From an uncultured Collinsella sp. (lineage in GTDB: Bacteria; Actinomycetota; Coriobacteriia; Coriobacteriales; Coriobacteriaceae), in NCBI GenBank assembly GCA_902496005.1, contig CABUZI010000005.1, forward strand, positions 1 to 33,670: 33,670 bases of DNA. The letters are read 5' to 3'. The translations under genes and the position numbers were made by a program. Shown here in pieces: positions 1 to 8,540 of the stretch. The first letter of the stretch is position 1; every line of letters begins with the position of its first letter. The notes beneath the pieces were generated by a model, which was given only the letters and a program-made list of their open reading frames with translations, did not search any database and had not been told where the DNA came from.

Positions 1-33
1 ATCGATATCAAGAAAAGCACCGGGCTTACCCAT
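1..33 (-). CDS. gltD: Glutamate synthase small subunit, N-terminal fragment
   Basis: Only the first 11 codons (MGKPGAFLDID) lie in the window; the gene runs off the left edge. GltD proteins typically begin MGKPxGFL, and the position directly after gltB fits the usual gltBD operon. The ATG is 5 nt after the gltB stop and is preceded by a strong AAGGAGG that lies inside the end of gltB, so the two are probably translationally coupled. GltD is the NADPH- and FAD-binding subunit that feeds electrons to the large subunit. Identity is inferred from the short N-terminus plus context. Confidence 0.8.
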   Translation of the reverse strand, partial: MGKPGAFLDID

Positions 34-38
34 GGCAC

Positions 39-3000
39 TTACGCCTCCTTCTTGGTCGAAGCAACAGAGCCGGCAGCCACGGACGCAGCGCCCGCAACAT
101 CAAAGCGAGCGACATCAGCGGCACTCGCGCGACCGGTCACAATCTCAAACGCCAGCTCCTCAGCCTGCGCATGCGTCTTGCCGGCAGCCTCGCCCGCGGC
201 GACAATCGCCAGCACGCGCTCGTACTCGGTCGGAATGACCTTCACAAAGTGCTTGCTCATCGTCTCGAAGCTGTAGAGCAGCTTGATGCCGCGCGGGCTC
301 TGCGTCGCGTCCACGTGCTCCTGGACGAGCGCACGAATCTGCGCCAGCTCACCGGCCGTCGGGGCTTTAAGCTCAACGCTCTCGTGGTTCACACGGGCAT
401 CGAGCGTGCCGTACTGGTCAAAGACGTAAGCCACGCCGCCCGTCATGCCGGCGGCGAAGTTCTGCCCGACCTCGCCCAGGATGAGCGCCAGACCTCCCGT
501 CATGTACTCGCAGCCATGGTTGCCGCAGCCCTCGACCACCACCGTGGCACCGGAGTTGCGTACGCCAAAGCGCTGGCCGGCCAGGCCGTTAATGAAGCCG
601 CGGCCACTCGTAGCGCCAAAGAACGCAACGTTGCCCACGATGATGTTCTCGTCGAACTTGTAGGTCGCATGCGGGTTGGGGCGCACCGACACCTCGCCGC
701 CCGAAAGGCCCTTGCCAAAGTAGTCGTTGGCGTCACCGCACACATTGAGCGTAATGCCGCGCGGCAGGAAGGCGCCAAAGCTCTGACCGGCCGAACCATC
801 GCAATCGATGGTGATGGAGCCGGCGGGCAGGCCCTCGGGATGCGCCTTGGTCACCGCGTTGCCCAAGATGGTGCCCACGCAACGGTTGACGTTGGCGATG
901 TCGGCGCGGAAGCGAATCGGGCGCAGGTGCGCACGGGCATCGGCCGTATAGGGCACAAACAGCGTGGAGTCGAGCGTCTTGTCGAGCTCGCTGTCCGCAG
1001 CCATCTGGGGCAGGAAGTGACGGCCGTCGGCGCCCGGGATGTGGGCACCAAACTCACAGGTCGCGCTTGCCAGCACGGGCGACAGATCGAGCAGGTTGGC
1101 CTTGCGGTTGCCCGGGACCTCGATCTGGCGCAGGCACTCGGGATGGCCGACCATCTCGTCGACGGTGCGGAAGCCCAGGCTCGCCATGACCTCGCGCAGC
1201 TGCTCGGCAACAAAGAGCATAAAGTGCTCGACGTGCTCTGGCTTGCCGCGGAAGCCGCGACGCAGGCGGCAGTTTTGCGTAGCGATGCCGGCCGGGCAGG
1301 TATCCTGCTGGCAGTCGCGCTGCATGAGGCAGCCCATGGAGATGAGCGGCATGGTCGCAAAGCCAAACTCCTCGGCACCCAGCAGGCAGGCGACGGCGAC
1401 ATCGGTGCCGTCCATGAGCTTGCCGTCGGCTTCGAGTACCACGCGCGAGCGCAGGCCGTTTTGCAGCAGCGTCTGCTGGGCCTCGGCAAGACCGAGCTCC
1501 AGCGGCAGACCGGCGTGCCAGATCGAATCGCGCGCCGCGGCACCGGAGCCGCCGTTGTGGCCGCTGATCAAAATCTTGTCGGCGGCACCCTTGGCCACAC
1601 CGGTGGCGATGGTGCCGACGCCGGCCTCGCTGACCAGCTTGACCGACACGCGTGCGCCAGGATTGGCGTTCTTAAGATCGAAGATAAGCTCTGCCAGGTC
1701 CTCAATGGAATAGATGTCGTGGTGCGGCGGAGGCGAAATCAGGCCGATACCGGGCGTGGACTGACGGACCTCGGCGATCCAGGGGTAGACCTTCTTGCCG
1801 GGCAGGTGGCCACCCTCGCCGGGCTTGGCGCCCTGGGCCATCTTGATCTGAATCTCGAAGGCGCTGCAAAGATAGCGGCTCGTCACGCCAAAGCGCGCGC
1901 TTGCCACCTGCTTGATCGCTGAGTTCTTGGAGTCACCGTTTGCCAGCGGCGTCTCGCGACGCGGGTCCTCGCCGCCCTCGCCGGAGTTGGAACGGCCGTG
2001 CAGGCGGTTCATGGCGATGGCCATGCACTCGTGTGCCTCTTTGCTGATGGAACCGTACGACATGGCGCCGGTGTTAAAGCGGCGGACGATGTTGAGCGCG
2101 GGCTCCACCTCGTCGAGCGAAACCGGCGTGCGGCCGCTGGCATTAAAGTCGAGCAGGTCGCGTAGGCGCACGGCACGGCCGGTGCGGTGCAGGCGGGCGC
2201 TGTACTTCTTAAAGGTGTCGTAGCTGTCCTCGCGGCAGGCGGTCTGCAGCAGGTAGACGGTCTGGGGGTCAATCAGGTGATCCTCGCCACCGAGCGGGCG
2301 CCACTTGGTCAGGCCCAGTGTGGGCAGCTGATCGGGAGCAGGGCTCTTAAGGATGACGAGCGCGGCGTCGTAGCGCTCATTTTGCTCGCGCTCGACGTCC
2401 TCGATACCCATACCGCCCACACGGCTCACCGTACCGGCAAAGTACGCGTTGACGAACTCCGGCGTAAAGCCCACGGCCTCGAAGATCTGCGCCGAATGGT
2501 AGCTCTGCACCGTGGAGATGCCCATCTTTGACATGATGGAGACAATGCCGGCAGTCGCAGCCTTATTGTAGTTGGCGATGCCCTGCTCGGCCGTCACGTC
2601 CAGGTCGCCGCGTGCCGCCAGATCGCGGATGCACGCATGTGCGTTGTACGGATAGATGCCGCTCGCGGAGTAGCCCACCAGTGCCGCAAAGTCGTGCGGA
2701 GACACGGCGTCGCCGCACTCCACCACGATATCGGCAAAGGTGCGCACGCCAGCGCGGATCAGATGGTTGTGCACGCAGCCCACGGCAAGCAGCGACGGCA
2801 CGGGCACCTCGCCCGCTTCGGCGCGATCGCTCAACACCACGATGTTCACGCCGTCGCGGACCGCAGCCTCAACGTCCTCTGCGAGCTGCTTGAGTGCAGC
2901 CTGCAGCGCGCCCTCGCCGGCATCGCGGCGGTAGACGGCACGGAAGCGACGGGTCTTAAAGCCCACGCGGTCGATGGCGCAGATACGCTCGAACTCCTCC

Positions 3001-4724
3001 TCGTTGAGCAGCGGACGCTCCAGACGCACCAGCTGGCAGGCCGTGCGGGAGTCCTCGAGCAGGTTGCCGTGGTTGCCCAGGTAGAGCGTGGTCGAGGTGA
3101 CCATATGCTCGCGCAGGGCGTCGATCGGCGGGTTCGTGACCTGAGCGAACAGCTGATAGAAGTAGTCGAAGAACGAGCGCGTCTTCTTGGACAGGCAGGC
3201 CAGCGGCGCATCGATACCCATCGAGGCGAGCGGCGCCTTGCCCTGCTGGGCCATGGGACGCACGACTTCGTCAACATCATCCCAGTGATACCCGAGCTTG
3301 GCCATGCGCACGGCGGCGGGCACCTCGGCATCCTCGGCGGGCGTTGCCGCGGCGGGTTTGTCGAGCGCATCGACGGTCAGCGTCTCCTCGGCGATCCAGT
3401 CGCGGTAGGGCTTTTCCTTGGCGTAACGGGCGCGCAACTCGTCGTTGTAGATCACGCGGCCGCGGGCAAAGTCGACCTCGAGCATCTGACCCGGTCCCAG
3501 ACAGCCGCTCGTCAGGATGTTCTCGGGGCTCACCTCGATGGTGCCTACCTCGCTCGCCAGCATAAAGCGACCGTCGCGCGTCACGTAGTAGCGGGCGGGA
3601 CGCAGGCCGTTGCGGTCGAGGGCGGCACCCAGCGTGCGACCGTCGGTAAAGGCGATGGCCGCCGGGCCATCCCACGGCTCCATGAGCATGGACTGGTAAG
3701 CGTCGTAGGCGCGGCGCTCCTCACTCAGGCTGTCGTTGTGGTCCCACGGCTCGGGCAGCAACATGGACGCGGCACGCGTAAGCGGGCGACCGTTCATGAC
3801 CAGGAACTCAAGCACATTGTCCAGAATCGCGGAGTCGGAGCCCTCGCGGTTGATGATGGGCATCACGCGCTCAAGATCGTGCTGCAGCACGGGGCTGTAC
3901 AGGTTGGGTTCGCGGGCGCGAATCCAGTTGACGTTGCCCTTGAGGGCGTTGATCTCGCCGTTGTGGATGATAAAGCGGTTGGGGTGCGCGCGCTCCCAGC
4001 TGGGCGTGGTGTTGGTGGAGTAGCGCGAGTGGACGAGCGCCACGGCCGTCTTGACGGCGGCGTCGTTGAGATCGATGAAGAAGCGGCGCATCTGCGTGGC
4101 GACCAGCATGCCCTTGTACACGATGGTGCGCGAGCTCATGGAGCACACATAGAAGATCTTGTCGCGCAGGGCAAACTCGGCGTCGGCCTTCTTTTCGATG
4201 GTGCGGCGGCACACGTACAGGCGACGCTCAAAGGCATCGCCGGCGGGCGTGTCGTCCGGACGGCCCAGGAAGGCCTGCAGGATAGTAGGCATGCAGGCGC
4301 GGGCCGTCTCGCCCAGGTCGTGCGGGTCGACCGGCACCTCGCGCCAAAAGAGCAGCGGCACGCCGGCCTCGGCGCAGCCCTCCTCAAACACGCGGCGGGC
4401 ATCCTCTACGCCCTTGTCGTCCTGCGGGAAGAACAGCATGGCCACGCCATAGTCGCCCTCTGCCGGCAGAATCTGGCCGCACTTTTGGGCCTCTTTACGG
4501 AAAAAGTGATGCGGAACCTGGAACAGGATGCCAGCGCCGTCGCCGGTGTTCTTCTCGAGTCCCGTGCCGCCGCGGTGCTCCAAGTTGACCAGAATGGACA
4601 GTGCGTCGTCCAGAATCTGGTGATGGCGCTCACCGTTGATATCGGCGAGCGCGCCGATGCCACATGCATCGTGGTCGAATTCGGGGCGATAAAGGCCCTG
4701 CTGCTGAGCGGAATCTGCCTGCAT
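39..4724 (-). CDS. gltB: Glutamate synthase (NADPH) large subunit
   Basis: This 1561-residue protein has the full length expected of bacterial GltB. It converts L-glutamine plus 2-oxoglutarate to two L-glutamates in ammonia assimilation. The N-terminal glutaminase domain has its nucleophile Cys21 in HDACGIGALAD, so a short propeptide of about 20 residues is predicted to be cleaved. The central and FMN-binding synthase domains follow; KPGEGGHLPGKKV and the ISPPPHHDIYSIEDLAELI segment are typical. The 3Fe-4S cysteines are seen in GCLMQRDCQQDTCPAG. The C-terminal GXGXG beta-helix shows GDANDYFGKGLSGG. The ATG at 4724 follows GGGGAGGA. It is the first gene of a gltBD operon reading leftward. The upstream region is long and holds palindromes; no convincing promoter was identified. 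Confidence 0.98.
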   Translation of the reverse strand: MQADSAQQQGLYRPEFDHDACGIGALADINGERHHQILDDALSILVNLEHRGGTGLEKNTGDGAGILFQVPHHFFRKEAQKCGQILPAEGDYGVAMLFFPQDDKGVEDARRVFEEGCAEAGVPLLFWREVPVDPHDLGETARACMPTILQAFLGRPDDTPAGDAFERRLYVCRRTIEKKADAEFALRDKIFYVCSMSSRTIVYKGMLVATQMRRFFIDLNDAAVKTAVALVHSRYSTNTTPSWERAHPNRFIIHNGEINALKGNVNWIRAREPNLYSPVLQHDLERVMPIINREGSDSAILDNVLEFLVMNGRPLTRAASMLLPEPWDHNDSLSEERRAYDAYQSMLMEPWDGPAAIAFTDGRTLGAALDRNGLRPARYYVTRDGRFMLASEVGTIEVSPENILTSGCLGPGQMLEVDFARGRVIYNDELRARYAKEKPYRDWIAEETLTVDALDKPAAATPAEDAEVPAAVRMAKLGYHWDDVDEVVRPMAQQGKAPLASMGIDAPLACLSKKTRSFFDYFYQLFAQVTNPPIDALREHMVTSTTLYLGNHGNLLEDSRTACQLVRLERPLLNEEEFERICAIDRVGFKTRRFRAVYRRDAGEGALQAALKQLAEDVEAAVRDGVNIVVLSDRAEAGEVPVPSLLAVGCVHNHLIRAGVRTFADIVVECGDAVSPHDFAALVGYSASGIYPYNAHACIRDLAARGDLDVTAEQGIANYNKAATAGIVSIMSKMGISTVQSYHSAQIFEAVGFTPEFVNAYFAGTVSRVGGMGIEDVEREQNERYDAALVILKSPAPDQLPTLGLTKWRPLGGEDHLIDPQTVYLLQTACREDSYDTFKKYSARLHRTGRAVRLRDLLDFNASGRTPVSLDEVEPALNIVRRFNTGAMSYGSISKEAHECMAIAMNRLHGRSNSGEGGEDPRRETPLANGDSKNSAIKQVASARFGVTSRYLCSAFEIQIKMAQGAKPGEGGHLPGKKVYPWIAEVRQSTPGIGLISPPPHHDIYSIEDLAELIFDLKNANPGARVSVKLVSEAGVGTIATGVAKGAADKILISGHNGGSGAAARDSIWHAGLPLELGLAEAQQTLLQNGLRSRVVLEADGKLMDGTDVAVACLLGAEEFGFATMPLISMGCLMQRDCQQDTCPAGIATQNCRLRRGFRGKPEHVEHFMLFVAEQLREVMASLGFRTVDEMVGHPECLRQIEVPGNRKANLLDLSPVLASATCEFGAHIPGADGRHFLPQMAADSELDKTLDSTLFVPYTADARAHLRPIRFRADIANVNRCVGTILGNAVTKAHPEGLPAGSITIDCDGSAGQSFGAFLPRGITLNVCGDANDYFGKGLSGGEVSVRPNPHATYKFDENIIVGNVAFFGATSGRGFINGLAGQRFGVRNSGATVVVEGCGNHGCEYMTGGLALILGEVGQNFAAGMTGGVAYVFDQYGTLDARVNHESVELKAPTAGELAQIRALVQEHVDATQSPRGIKLLYSFETMSKHFVKVIPTEYERVLAIVAAGEAAGKTHAQAEELAFEIVTGRASAADVARFDVAGAASVAAGSVASTKKEA

Positions 4725-4903
4725 CGCGATCCTCCCCTAGATAATAGACAGTCAGTTGAGTAGGCATACTAGGAGCATCGCCGGCCCGTTGTGTTTCCCA
4801 CCCGTTTCGAAACAATCGCGTAACGCACGTCCTACGAGTGGGTATCGCCGACTTCAAGGGCGACAACAAGGGCCCCAAGTTCGCCCTGCAAGCTCACCGC
4901 TTC

Positions 4904-5047
4904 AAACATCTCAATCTGTAACAGGAAGACCCAATTTCGACGACTAACTGTTACAGATTGAGATGTTTTTGAGAGACGGTTCCGAATGTCTCGATCTGTA
5001 ACACCTAGGCCCAATTTCCATCCCTACTTGTTACAGATCAAGACATT
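4904..5047. repeat. Tandem inverted-repeat array, family 1, two units
   Basis: Two palindromic units lie in the 458-bp gap between gltB (minus) and gpmA (plus). Unit A has arms 4904-4923 and 4949-4968, 20 bp with no mismatch. Unit B has arms 4985-5003 and 5029-5047 with one mismatch (a G-T pair on one strand). The shared core arm is TCTYRATCTGTAACA. In both units exactly 25 nt separate the arms, and the loops share a CCCAATTTC word at the same place. The core arms start at 4909 and 4989, an 80-bp period. Arms are AT-rich and lack a U-tract, so these are not typical rho-independent terminators. The rest of the gap (4725-4903 and 5048-5101) shows no gene. Confidence 0.9.
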
Positions 5048-5101
5048 TCGGCAATCCCCTTTCACCATCCTATTCAAATACAACAATTTTGTTAGTCGTG
5101 G

Positions 5102-5130
5102 TTAACTTTTTAGCCTAAAACGGGTATCCT
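5102..5130 (+). promoter_or_regulatory. Candidate promoter of gpmA
   Basis: TTAACT (5102-5107) and TATCCT (5125-5130) are separated by 17 bp, each matching the sigma-70 consensus at 4 of 6 positions. It lies about 50 bp upstream of the gpmA start in an AT-rich stretch just outside the palindrome array. Predicted from sequence only. Confidence 0.5.
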
Positions 5131-5182
5131 TTGCGGCGTCAAACAAACGGCACGCGTCCCGTGCCACATTAAGGAGGCCCCT

Positions 5183-5956
5183 ATGGCAAACCAGGCAGAC
5201 CGGCAGACGATGCAACTCGTCCTTATCCGTCACGGAGAATCCGAGTGGAACAAACTCAACCTGTTCACCGGCTGGACCGATGTTGAGCTCACCGACACGG
5301 GCCGCGAAGAAGCCGCCGCAGGCGGCCGTGCCCTCAAAGAAGCGGGTTTCGACTTTGACATCTGCTACACCTCGCGCCTCAAGCGCGCGATCCATACCCT
5401 CAACATCGTGCTCGGCCAAATGGATCGCGAGTGGCTGCCCGTCATCAAATCCTGGAAGCTCAACGAGCGCCACTACGGCGCGCTGCAGGGTCTCAACAAG
5501 GCCGATGCCGCGGCGGAGCACGGCGACGAACAGGTGCTCATCTGGCGCCGTTCCTTCGATGTCTGCCCGCCGGCGCTCGAGCCGGGCGACGGTCGCGACC
5601 CTCACACACAGGAGCAATACCGTGATGTCGCACCCGACCAGCTGCCCTATACCGAATGCCTCAAGGACACGATAGCCCGCGCCTGGCCTTATTTCGAAGA
5701 CGAGATTCGCCCCCAGATGCTCGCCGGCAAGCGCGTACTCATCGCCGCACACGGCAACTCCCTGCGTTCACTCGTCATGAAGCTCGAGCACCTCACGCCC
5801 GAGGAGATCCTCAAGGTCAACATCCCCACCGGCGTGCCGCTCGTCTACACCTTCGACACCGATTTCAACGTCCTCGACAAGCGCTACATCGGCGACCCGG
5901 CGACCATCGCCGCCAAGATTGACGCCGTGGCCAATCAGGGCAAAGCGCACAAGTAG
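5183..5956 (+). CDS. gpmA: 2,3-bisphosphoglycerate-dependent phosphoglycerate mutase
   Basis: The 257-residue protein interconverts 3-phosphoglycerate and 2-phosphoglycerate in glycolysis and gluconeogenesis in the cytoplasm. The histidine phosphatase signature LIRHGESEWN carries the phosphorylated His17. Other expected active-site elements are SRLKRAI (Arg near 68), NERHYGALQGLNK (Glu95) and AAHGNSLRSLV (His190). Length matches the dPGM family (about 250). The ATG follows AAGGAGG with good spacing. It is followed 75 bp later by the Nramp gene on the same strand. Both genes sit between two copies of the same palindrome array. Confidence 0.97.
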   Translation: MANQADRQTMQLVLIRHGESEWNKLNLFTGWTDVELTDTGREEAAAGGRALKEAGFDFDICYTSRLKRAIHTLNIVLGQMDREWLPVIKSWKLNERHYGALQGLNKADAAAEHGDEQVLIWRRSFDVCPPALEPGDGRDPHTQEQYRDVAPDQLPYTECLKDTIARAWPYFEDEIRPQMLAGKRVLIAAHGNSLRSLVMKLEHLTPEEILKVNIPTGVPLVYTFDTDFNVLDKRYIGDPATIAAKIDAVANQGKAHK

Positions 5957-6031
5957 CCCCAACCCAAATCCGACGCGTGGCGCCGCGCAACCCAAGTGCA
6001 GCGCCGCGCCACTCCGACGTAGGAACCAGCC

Positions 6032-7288
6032 ATGCTCAACCATCTCAAACAACACTTTGGCTCCCGACGCACCGGTGGTCACGGAGGCCTGGACATTGCG
6101 CGGCATATCGGCCCTGGGCTGCTCGTGACCGTCGGCTTTATCGACCCGGGCAACTGGGCCTCCAATATGGCCGCGGGCTCGCAGTTTGGCTACGCGCTGC
6201 TGTGGATCGTCACGCTGTCCACGATTATGCTCATCGCGCTGCAGCACAACGCGGCACACCTGGGTATCGCCACGGGCGCCTGTCTTGCCGAGGCCACGAC
6301 ACGTTACCTCCCCCGCTTCGTTGGGCGTGCGATACTCGGCAGCGCATATCTAGCCACGATCGCCACCGCCATGGCCGAAGTCCTGGGTGGTGCGATTGCC
6401 CTTCAAATGCTCTTTGGACTGCCCGTGCGCGCGGGCTGCGTCATCGTGGCGGCAGCATCGATGGCGATGCTCATGACGAGCTCCTACAAGCGCGCCGAGC
6501 GATGGATCATCGCCTTCGTAGGCGTGGTAGGACTCTCGTTTTTGGCCGAGCTTGCGCTGGGCAAGGTCGATTGGCCGCAGGCCGCCGCAAGCTGGATCAC
6601 ACCCAGCATGCCCACCGACTCGGCCGCGATTATCGTGAGTGTCCTAGGCGCGGTCGTTATGCCCCACAACCTCTTCCTGCACTCCGAGGTCATCCAATCT
6701 ATGCACTTCGAAGGCCAAGGCGAGCAAGTTATCGAAGAACGCCTGCGCTACGAACTCTTCGACACGCTCTTTTCGATGAGCGTGGGCTGGGCAATCAACT
6801 CGGCCATGGTCATCCTGGCCGCAACGACCTTCTTTGCGCACAGCATTGTCGTAGACGACCTCGCCGTCGCAGCGGCCACGCTCTCCCCCATCTTGGGCCC
6901 GGCGAGCTCGACCATCTTTGCGGTAGCGCTGCTGTTTGCGGGCATATCGAGTAGTGTGACGGCGGGCATGGCGGCGGGCACCATCACCGCGGGCATGTTC
7001 GACGAGGAATACGACATCCACGACCGACATTCCTCGATCGGGGTGGCGGTATGCTTCGTCGGCGCAGCGGCGGCGTGCCTGGTCGTCCCGAATCCTTTTG
7101 AAGGCCTCATCTGGAGTCAGGCGCTGCTGTCGCTTCAGCTGCCGATTACGGTCTTTGTGCTCATACGACTCACCAGTTCGCCCCGCGTCATGGGCAAATA
7201 CGCCAACTCGCGCCCGCTCAACGCGCTGCTCGTAGGGATCGGTGCCATCGTGACGATTCTCGATGTCGTGTTGTTGACAGGGATGTAA
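6032..7288 (+). CDS. Nramp-family divalent metal transporter (Mn2+/Fe2+)
   Basis: The 418-residue protein is hydrophobic throughout, with about 11 predicted membrane segments. It carries both signatures of Nramp/MntH proton-coupled metal importers. The unwound part of TM1 has DPGN (Asp38-Asn41, in GFIDPGNWASN). TM6 has MPHN (Met210-Asn213, in GAVVMPHNLFLHSE). Asp, Asn and the TM6 Met are the known metal ligands, and retention of Met argues for transition-metal rather than Mg2+ transport. The start follows a weak AGGA. No metal-responsive operator was recognised upstream, and it may be co-transcribed with gpmA. MntH is the likely family name, but the substrate is not shown by the sequence. Confidence 0.93.
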   Translation: MLNHLKQHFGSRRTGGHGGLDIARHIGPGLLVTVGFIDPGNWASNMAAGSQFGYALLWIVTLSTIMLIALQHNAAHLGIATGACLAEATTRYLPRFVGRAILGSAYLATIATAMAEVLGGAIALQMLFGLPVRAGCVIVAAASMAMLMTSSYKRAERWIIAFVGVVGLSFLAELALGKVDWPQAAASWITPSMPTDSAAIIVSVLGAVVMPHNLFLHSEVIQSMHFEGQGEQVIEERLRYELFDTLFSMSVGWAINSAMVILAATTFFAHSIVVDDLAVAAATLSPILGPASSTIFAVALLFAGISSSVTAGMAAGTITAGMFDEEYDIHDRHSSIGVAVCFVGAAAACLVVPNPFEGLIWSQALLSLQLPITVFVLIRLTSSPRVMGKYANSRPLNALLVGIGAIVTILDVVLLTGM

Positions 7289-7316
7289 TGGGACGGAACA
7301 CCCACCCAGGTAAACG

Positions 7317-7537
7317 TCTCGATCTGTAACATCTAGACCCGCTTTTGATATCTAGATGTTACAGATTGAGATCTTCTGCCGGATGGTTTTGGTTTGTCTT
7401 GATCTGTAACAAGTGGACCAAATTTCCGCTTCTAGATGTTACAGATCAAGACATTTCTTCAACTCCAACCTTTTGTCTCAATCTGTAACAGGAAGACCCG
7501 TTTTGAGCCGTTAGATGTTACAGATTGAGACAAAAGG
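7317..7537. repeat. Tandem inverted-repeat array, family 1, three units
   Basis: Three more units of the family at 4904-5047 fill the gap after the Nramp gene. Unit C has arms 7317-7337 and 7351-7371 (21 bp, one G-T position; the outer 15 bp are the family core). Unit D has arms 7395-7411 and 7437-7453 (17 bp, perfect). Unit E has arms 7469-7490 and 7516-7537 (22 bp, perfect). Measured from the shared core TGTAACA to TGTTACA, every loop is exactly 25 nt. Core arms begin at 7317, 7397 and 7476, giving periods of 80 and 79 bp. Loops keep a GACC(C/A)-N-TTT word. Variants in one arm are mostly matched in the other, so pairing has been maintained. The remainder of the 387-bp gap holds only the terminator below. 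Confidence 0.92.
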
Positions 7538-7593
7538 TCGGCCGGACTCACGACAGACAGGATCGGCTAACAGCAGCCGTGATCCCTTGGGGA

Positions 7594-7636
7594 CGGAAGA
7601 AAAGGGCCCCGGCCGGGATGACCGACCGGGGCCCTT
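7594..7636 (-). terminator. Rho-independent terminator of the rubredoxin gene
   Basis: Perfect 11-bp arms AAGGGCCCCGG (7602-7612) and CCGGGGCCCTT (7626-7636) are followed on the minus strand by CCTTTTCTTCC. It lies about 40 bp beyond the rubredoxin stop. Confidence 0.85.
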
Positions 7637-7675
7637 GGACAGAGCTATGTTCGGCTTTCGCCGTGTGCCTGCGAG

Positions 7676-7819
7676 TTACTCCTCGACGAGCTCAAACTGA
7701 TCGGGGCCGACGCCGCACACCGGGCACACGTAGTCCTCGGGCAGCTCGGGCGTGTCGACCTCAACCTCGTAACCGCAAACGACGCACACGAACTTATACG
7801 TCTTCTTCTCCTCAGCCAT
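7676..7819 (-). CDS. Short rubredoxin-like protein
   Basis: A 47-residue protein with two knuckles, CVVCGY (Cys12, Cys15) and CPVCGVGPDQFE (Cys32, Cys35), predicted to bind one iron as an electron carrier. The spacing is CX2C-X16-CX2C. Canonical free rubredoxins have about 29 residues between the pairs, so this is the shortened form more like the domain at the end of rubrerythrin or Hrb. The aromatic before the second knuckle is Tyr (DYVCPVCG) rather than the usual Trp. The ATG follows AGAGGAG. It lies downstream of a flavin reductase gene on the same strand, with its own promoter and terminator. The partner is not proven; the neighbour is the obvious candidate. Confidence 0.88.
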   Translation of the reverse strand: MAEEKKTYKFVCVVCGYEVEVDTPELPEDYVCPVCGVGPDQFELVEE

Positions 7820-7863
7820 GATGTTCTCCTCTCGAACGCGACTGGTGATGTACTTCGCTTATT

Positions 7864-7891
7864 AGTATATGTTCTCAATAATATAATGCAA
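7864..7891 (-). promoter_or_regulatory. Candidate promoter of the rubredoxin gene
   Basis: On the minus strand TTGCAT (7886-7891) and TATACT (7864-7869) are separated by 16 bp in a strongly AT-rich 50-bp stretch, about 45 bp upstream of the rubredoxin ATG. This would allow expression apart from the flavin reductase gene. Confidence 0.55.
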
Positions 7892-7908
7892 GTGTTTTTA
7901 AAACATTT

Positions 7909-8412
7909 CTAGCCTTGATACGAAGACGCCTTCGGAGGCGTCTTGCCCTTCAGAACCTTGTGATAGTAGTCGTACGTCAGCGGCGTCTCGTCGCTCAGGC
8001 GCTCGGCGTCCTCGACCTCGCCGATAAACAGTAGATGCGTGCCCACATCCACAGTATCGATCAAACGGCAGCTAAACAGCGCTGCCGCGTGCTCGGGCAC
8101 ATAGGGCATGCCCAGAGCCGTCTCGCGGGTCTCGTATTTGGCAAACTTGTCATAATCGCTGCTGGTGCGGAACCCAAAGTTACCGATGTAGAGCATGTCG
8201 GCGGTCTGATCGATCACGGTCAGTGCGAACACTTTGGCCGATGCGATGACACCCGAGGTGACGTTGTCCTTGTTCACGGCAATCGAGATGCGCGGCGGCA
8301 TGGACGTCACCTGCACCGCAGTGTTGATGACGCAGCCGGCGCGCAGCCCGTCTGCCGCAGCGCTCACCACGTACAGACCACTCGGCATGGTAAAGAACGC
8401 AGTTTTGTCCAT
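7909..8412 (-). CDS. Flavin reductase-like FMN-binding split-barrel protein
   Basis: The 167-residue protein begins MDKTAFFTMPSGLYVVSA. The pattern (start-proximal 'PSGLYVVSA', then 'GCVINTAVQVTSMPPRISIAVNKDN', then 'FALTVIDQ') is that of the flavin reductase/DIM6-NTAB domain that binds FMN and is reduced by NAD(P)H. The length is one domain. The ATG at 8412 is chosen because TAGGGGAG lies just upstream and the family homology begins there; the frame stays open further upstream but runs through a terminator. In Moorella-type Hrb this domain is fused to a C-terminal rubredoxin, and here the same two parts are adjacent separate genes in the same order. A role in rubredoxin reduction or oxygen/NO detoxification is inferred. 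Confidence 0.87.
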   Translation of the reverse strand: MDKTAFFTMPSGLYVVSAAADGLRAGCVINTAVQVTSMPPRISIAVNKDNVTSGVIASAKVFALTVIDQTADMLYIGNFGFRTSSDYDKFAKYETRETALGMPYVPEHAAALFSCRLIDTVDVGTHLLFIGEVEDAERLSDETPLTYDYYHKVLKGKTPPKASSYQG

Positions 8413-8462
8413 AACGATCACTCCCCTAACCCGGGTTGGTACCTTATGGATGTATGTACCCA

Positions 8463-8497
8463 CAAAAAAGGCGGCGCCCATAACGGACGCCGCCTTT
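8463..8497 (-). terminator. Rho-independent terminator downstream of smpB
   Basis: On the minus strand AAAGGCGGCGTCC pairs with GGGCGCCGCCTTT around a short loop and runs into a T tract (A8464-A8469 on the plus strand). It lies beyond smpB and the family 2 palindrome and just before the flavin reductase leader, separating the two transcription units. Confidence 0.8.
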
Positions 8498-8540
8498 GAA
8501 ACATATGTGTCAGAACAGTAAGCAAGATGAGACACCCGTA

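Noticed and set aside
171..4763. Very long open frames on the plus strand opposite gltB (171-1922 and 2637-4763)
   Set aside because: They mirror gltB codon structure in a high-GC gene, have no recognisable domain or ribosome site, and gltB is certain.
4725..4765. TATTAT box just upstream of gltB as a -10 element
   Set aside because: It lies only 5 nt before the ribosome site, so transcription would start within it, and there is no -35 match at the right distance.
4904..5047. CRISPR-like array (regular repeats and spacers)
   Set aside because: Units are palindromic, few and diverged, the inter-unit spacers are short (about 15-23 bp), and no cas genes are present.
7515..7700. Short frames starting inside the palindromes (beginning MLQIET on several strands)
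   Set aside because: They arise from the shared TGTAACA/ATCTGTAAC arms; no ribosome site and no conservation between copies beyond the repeat.
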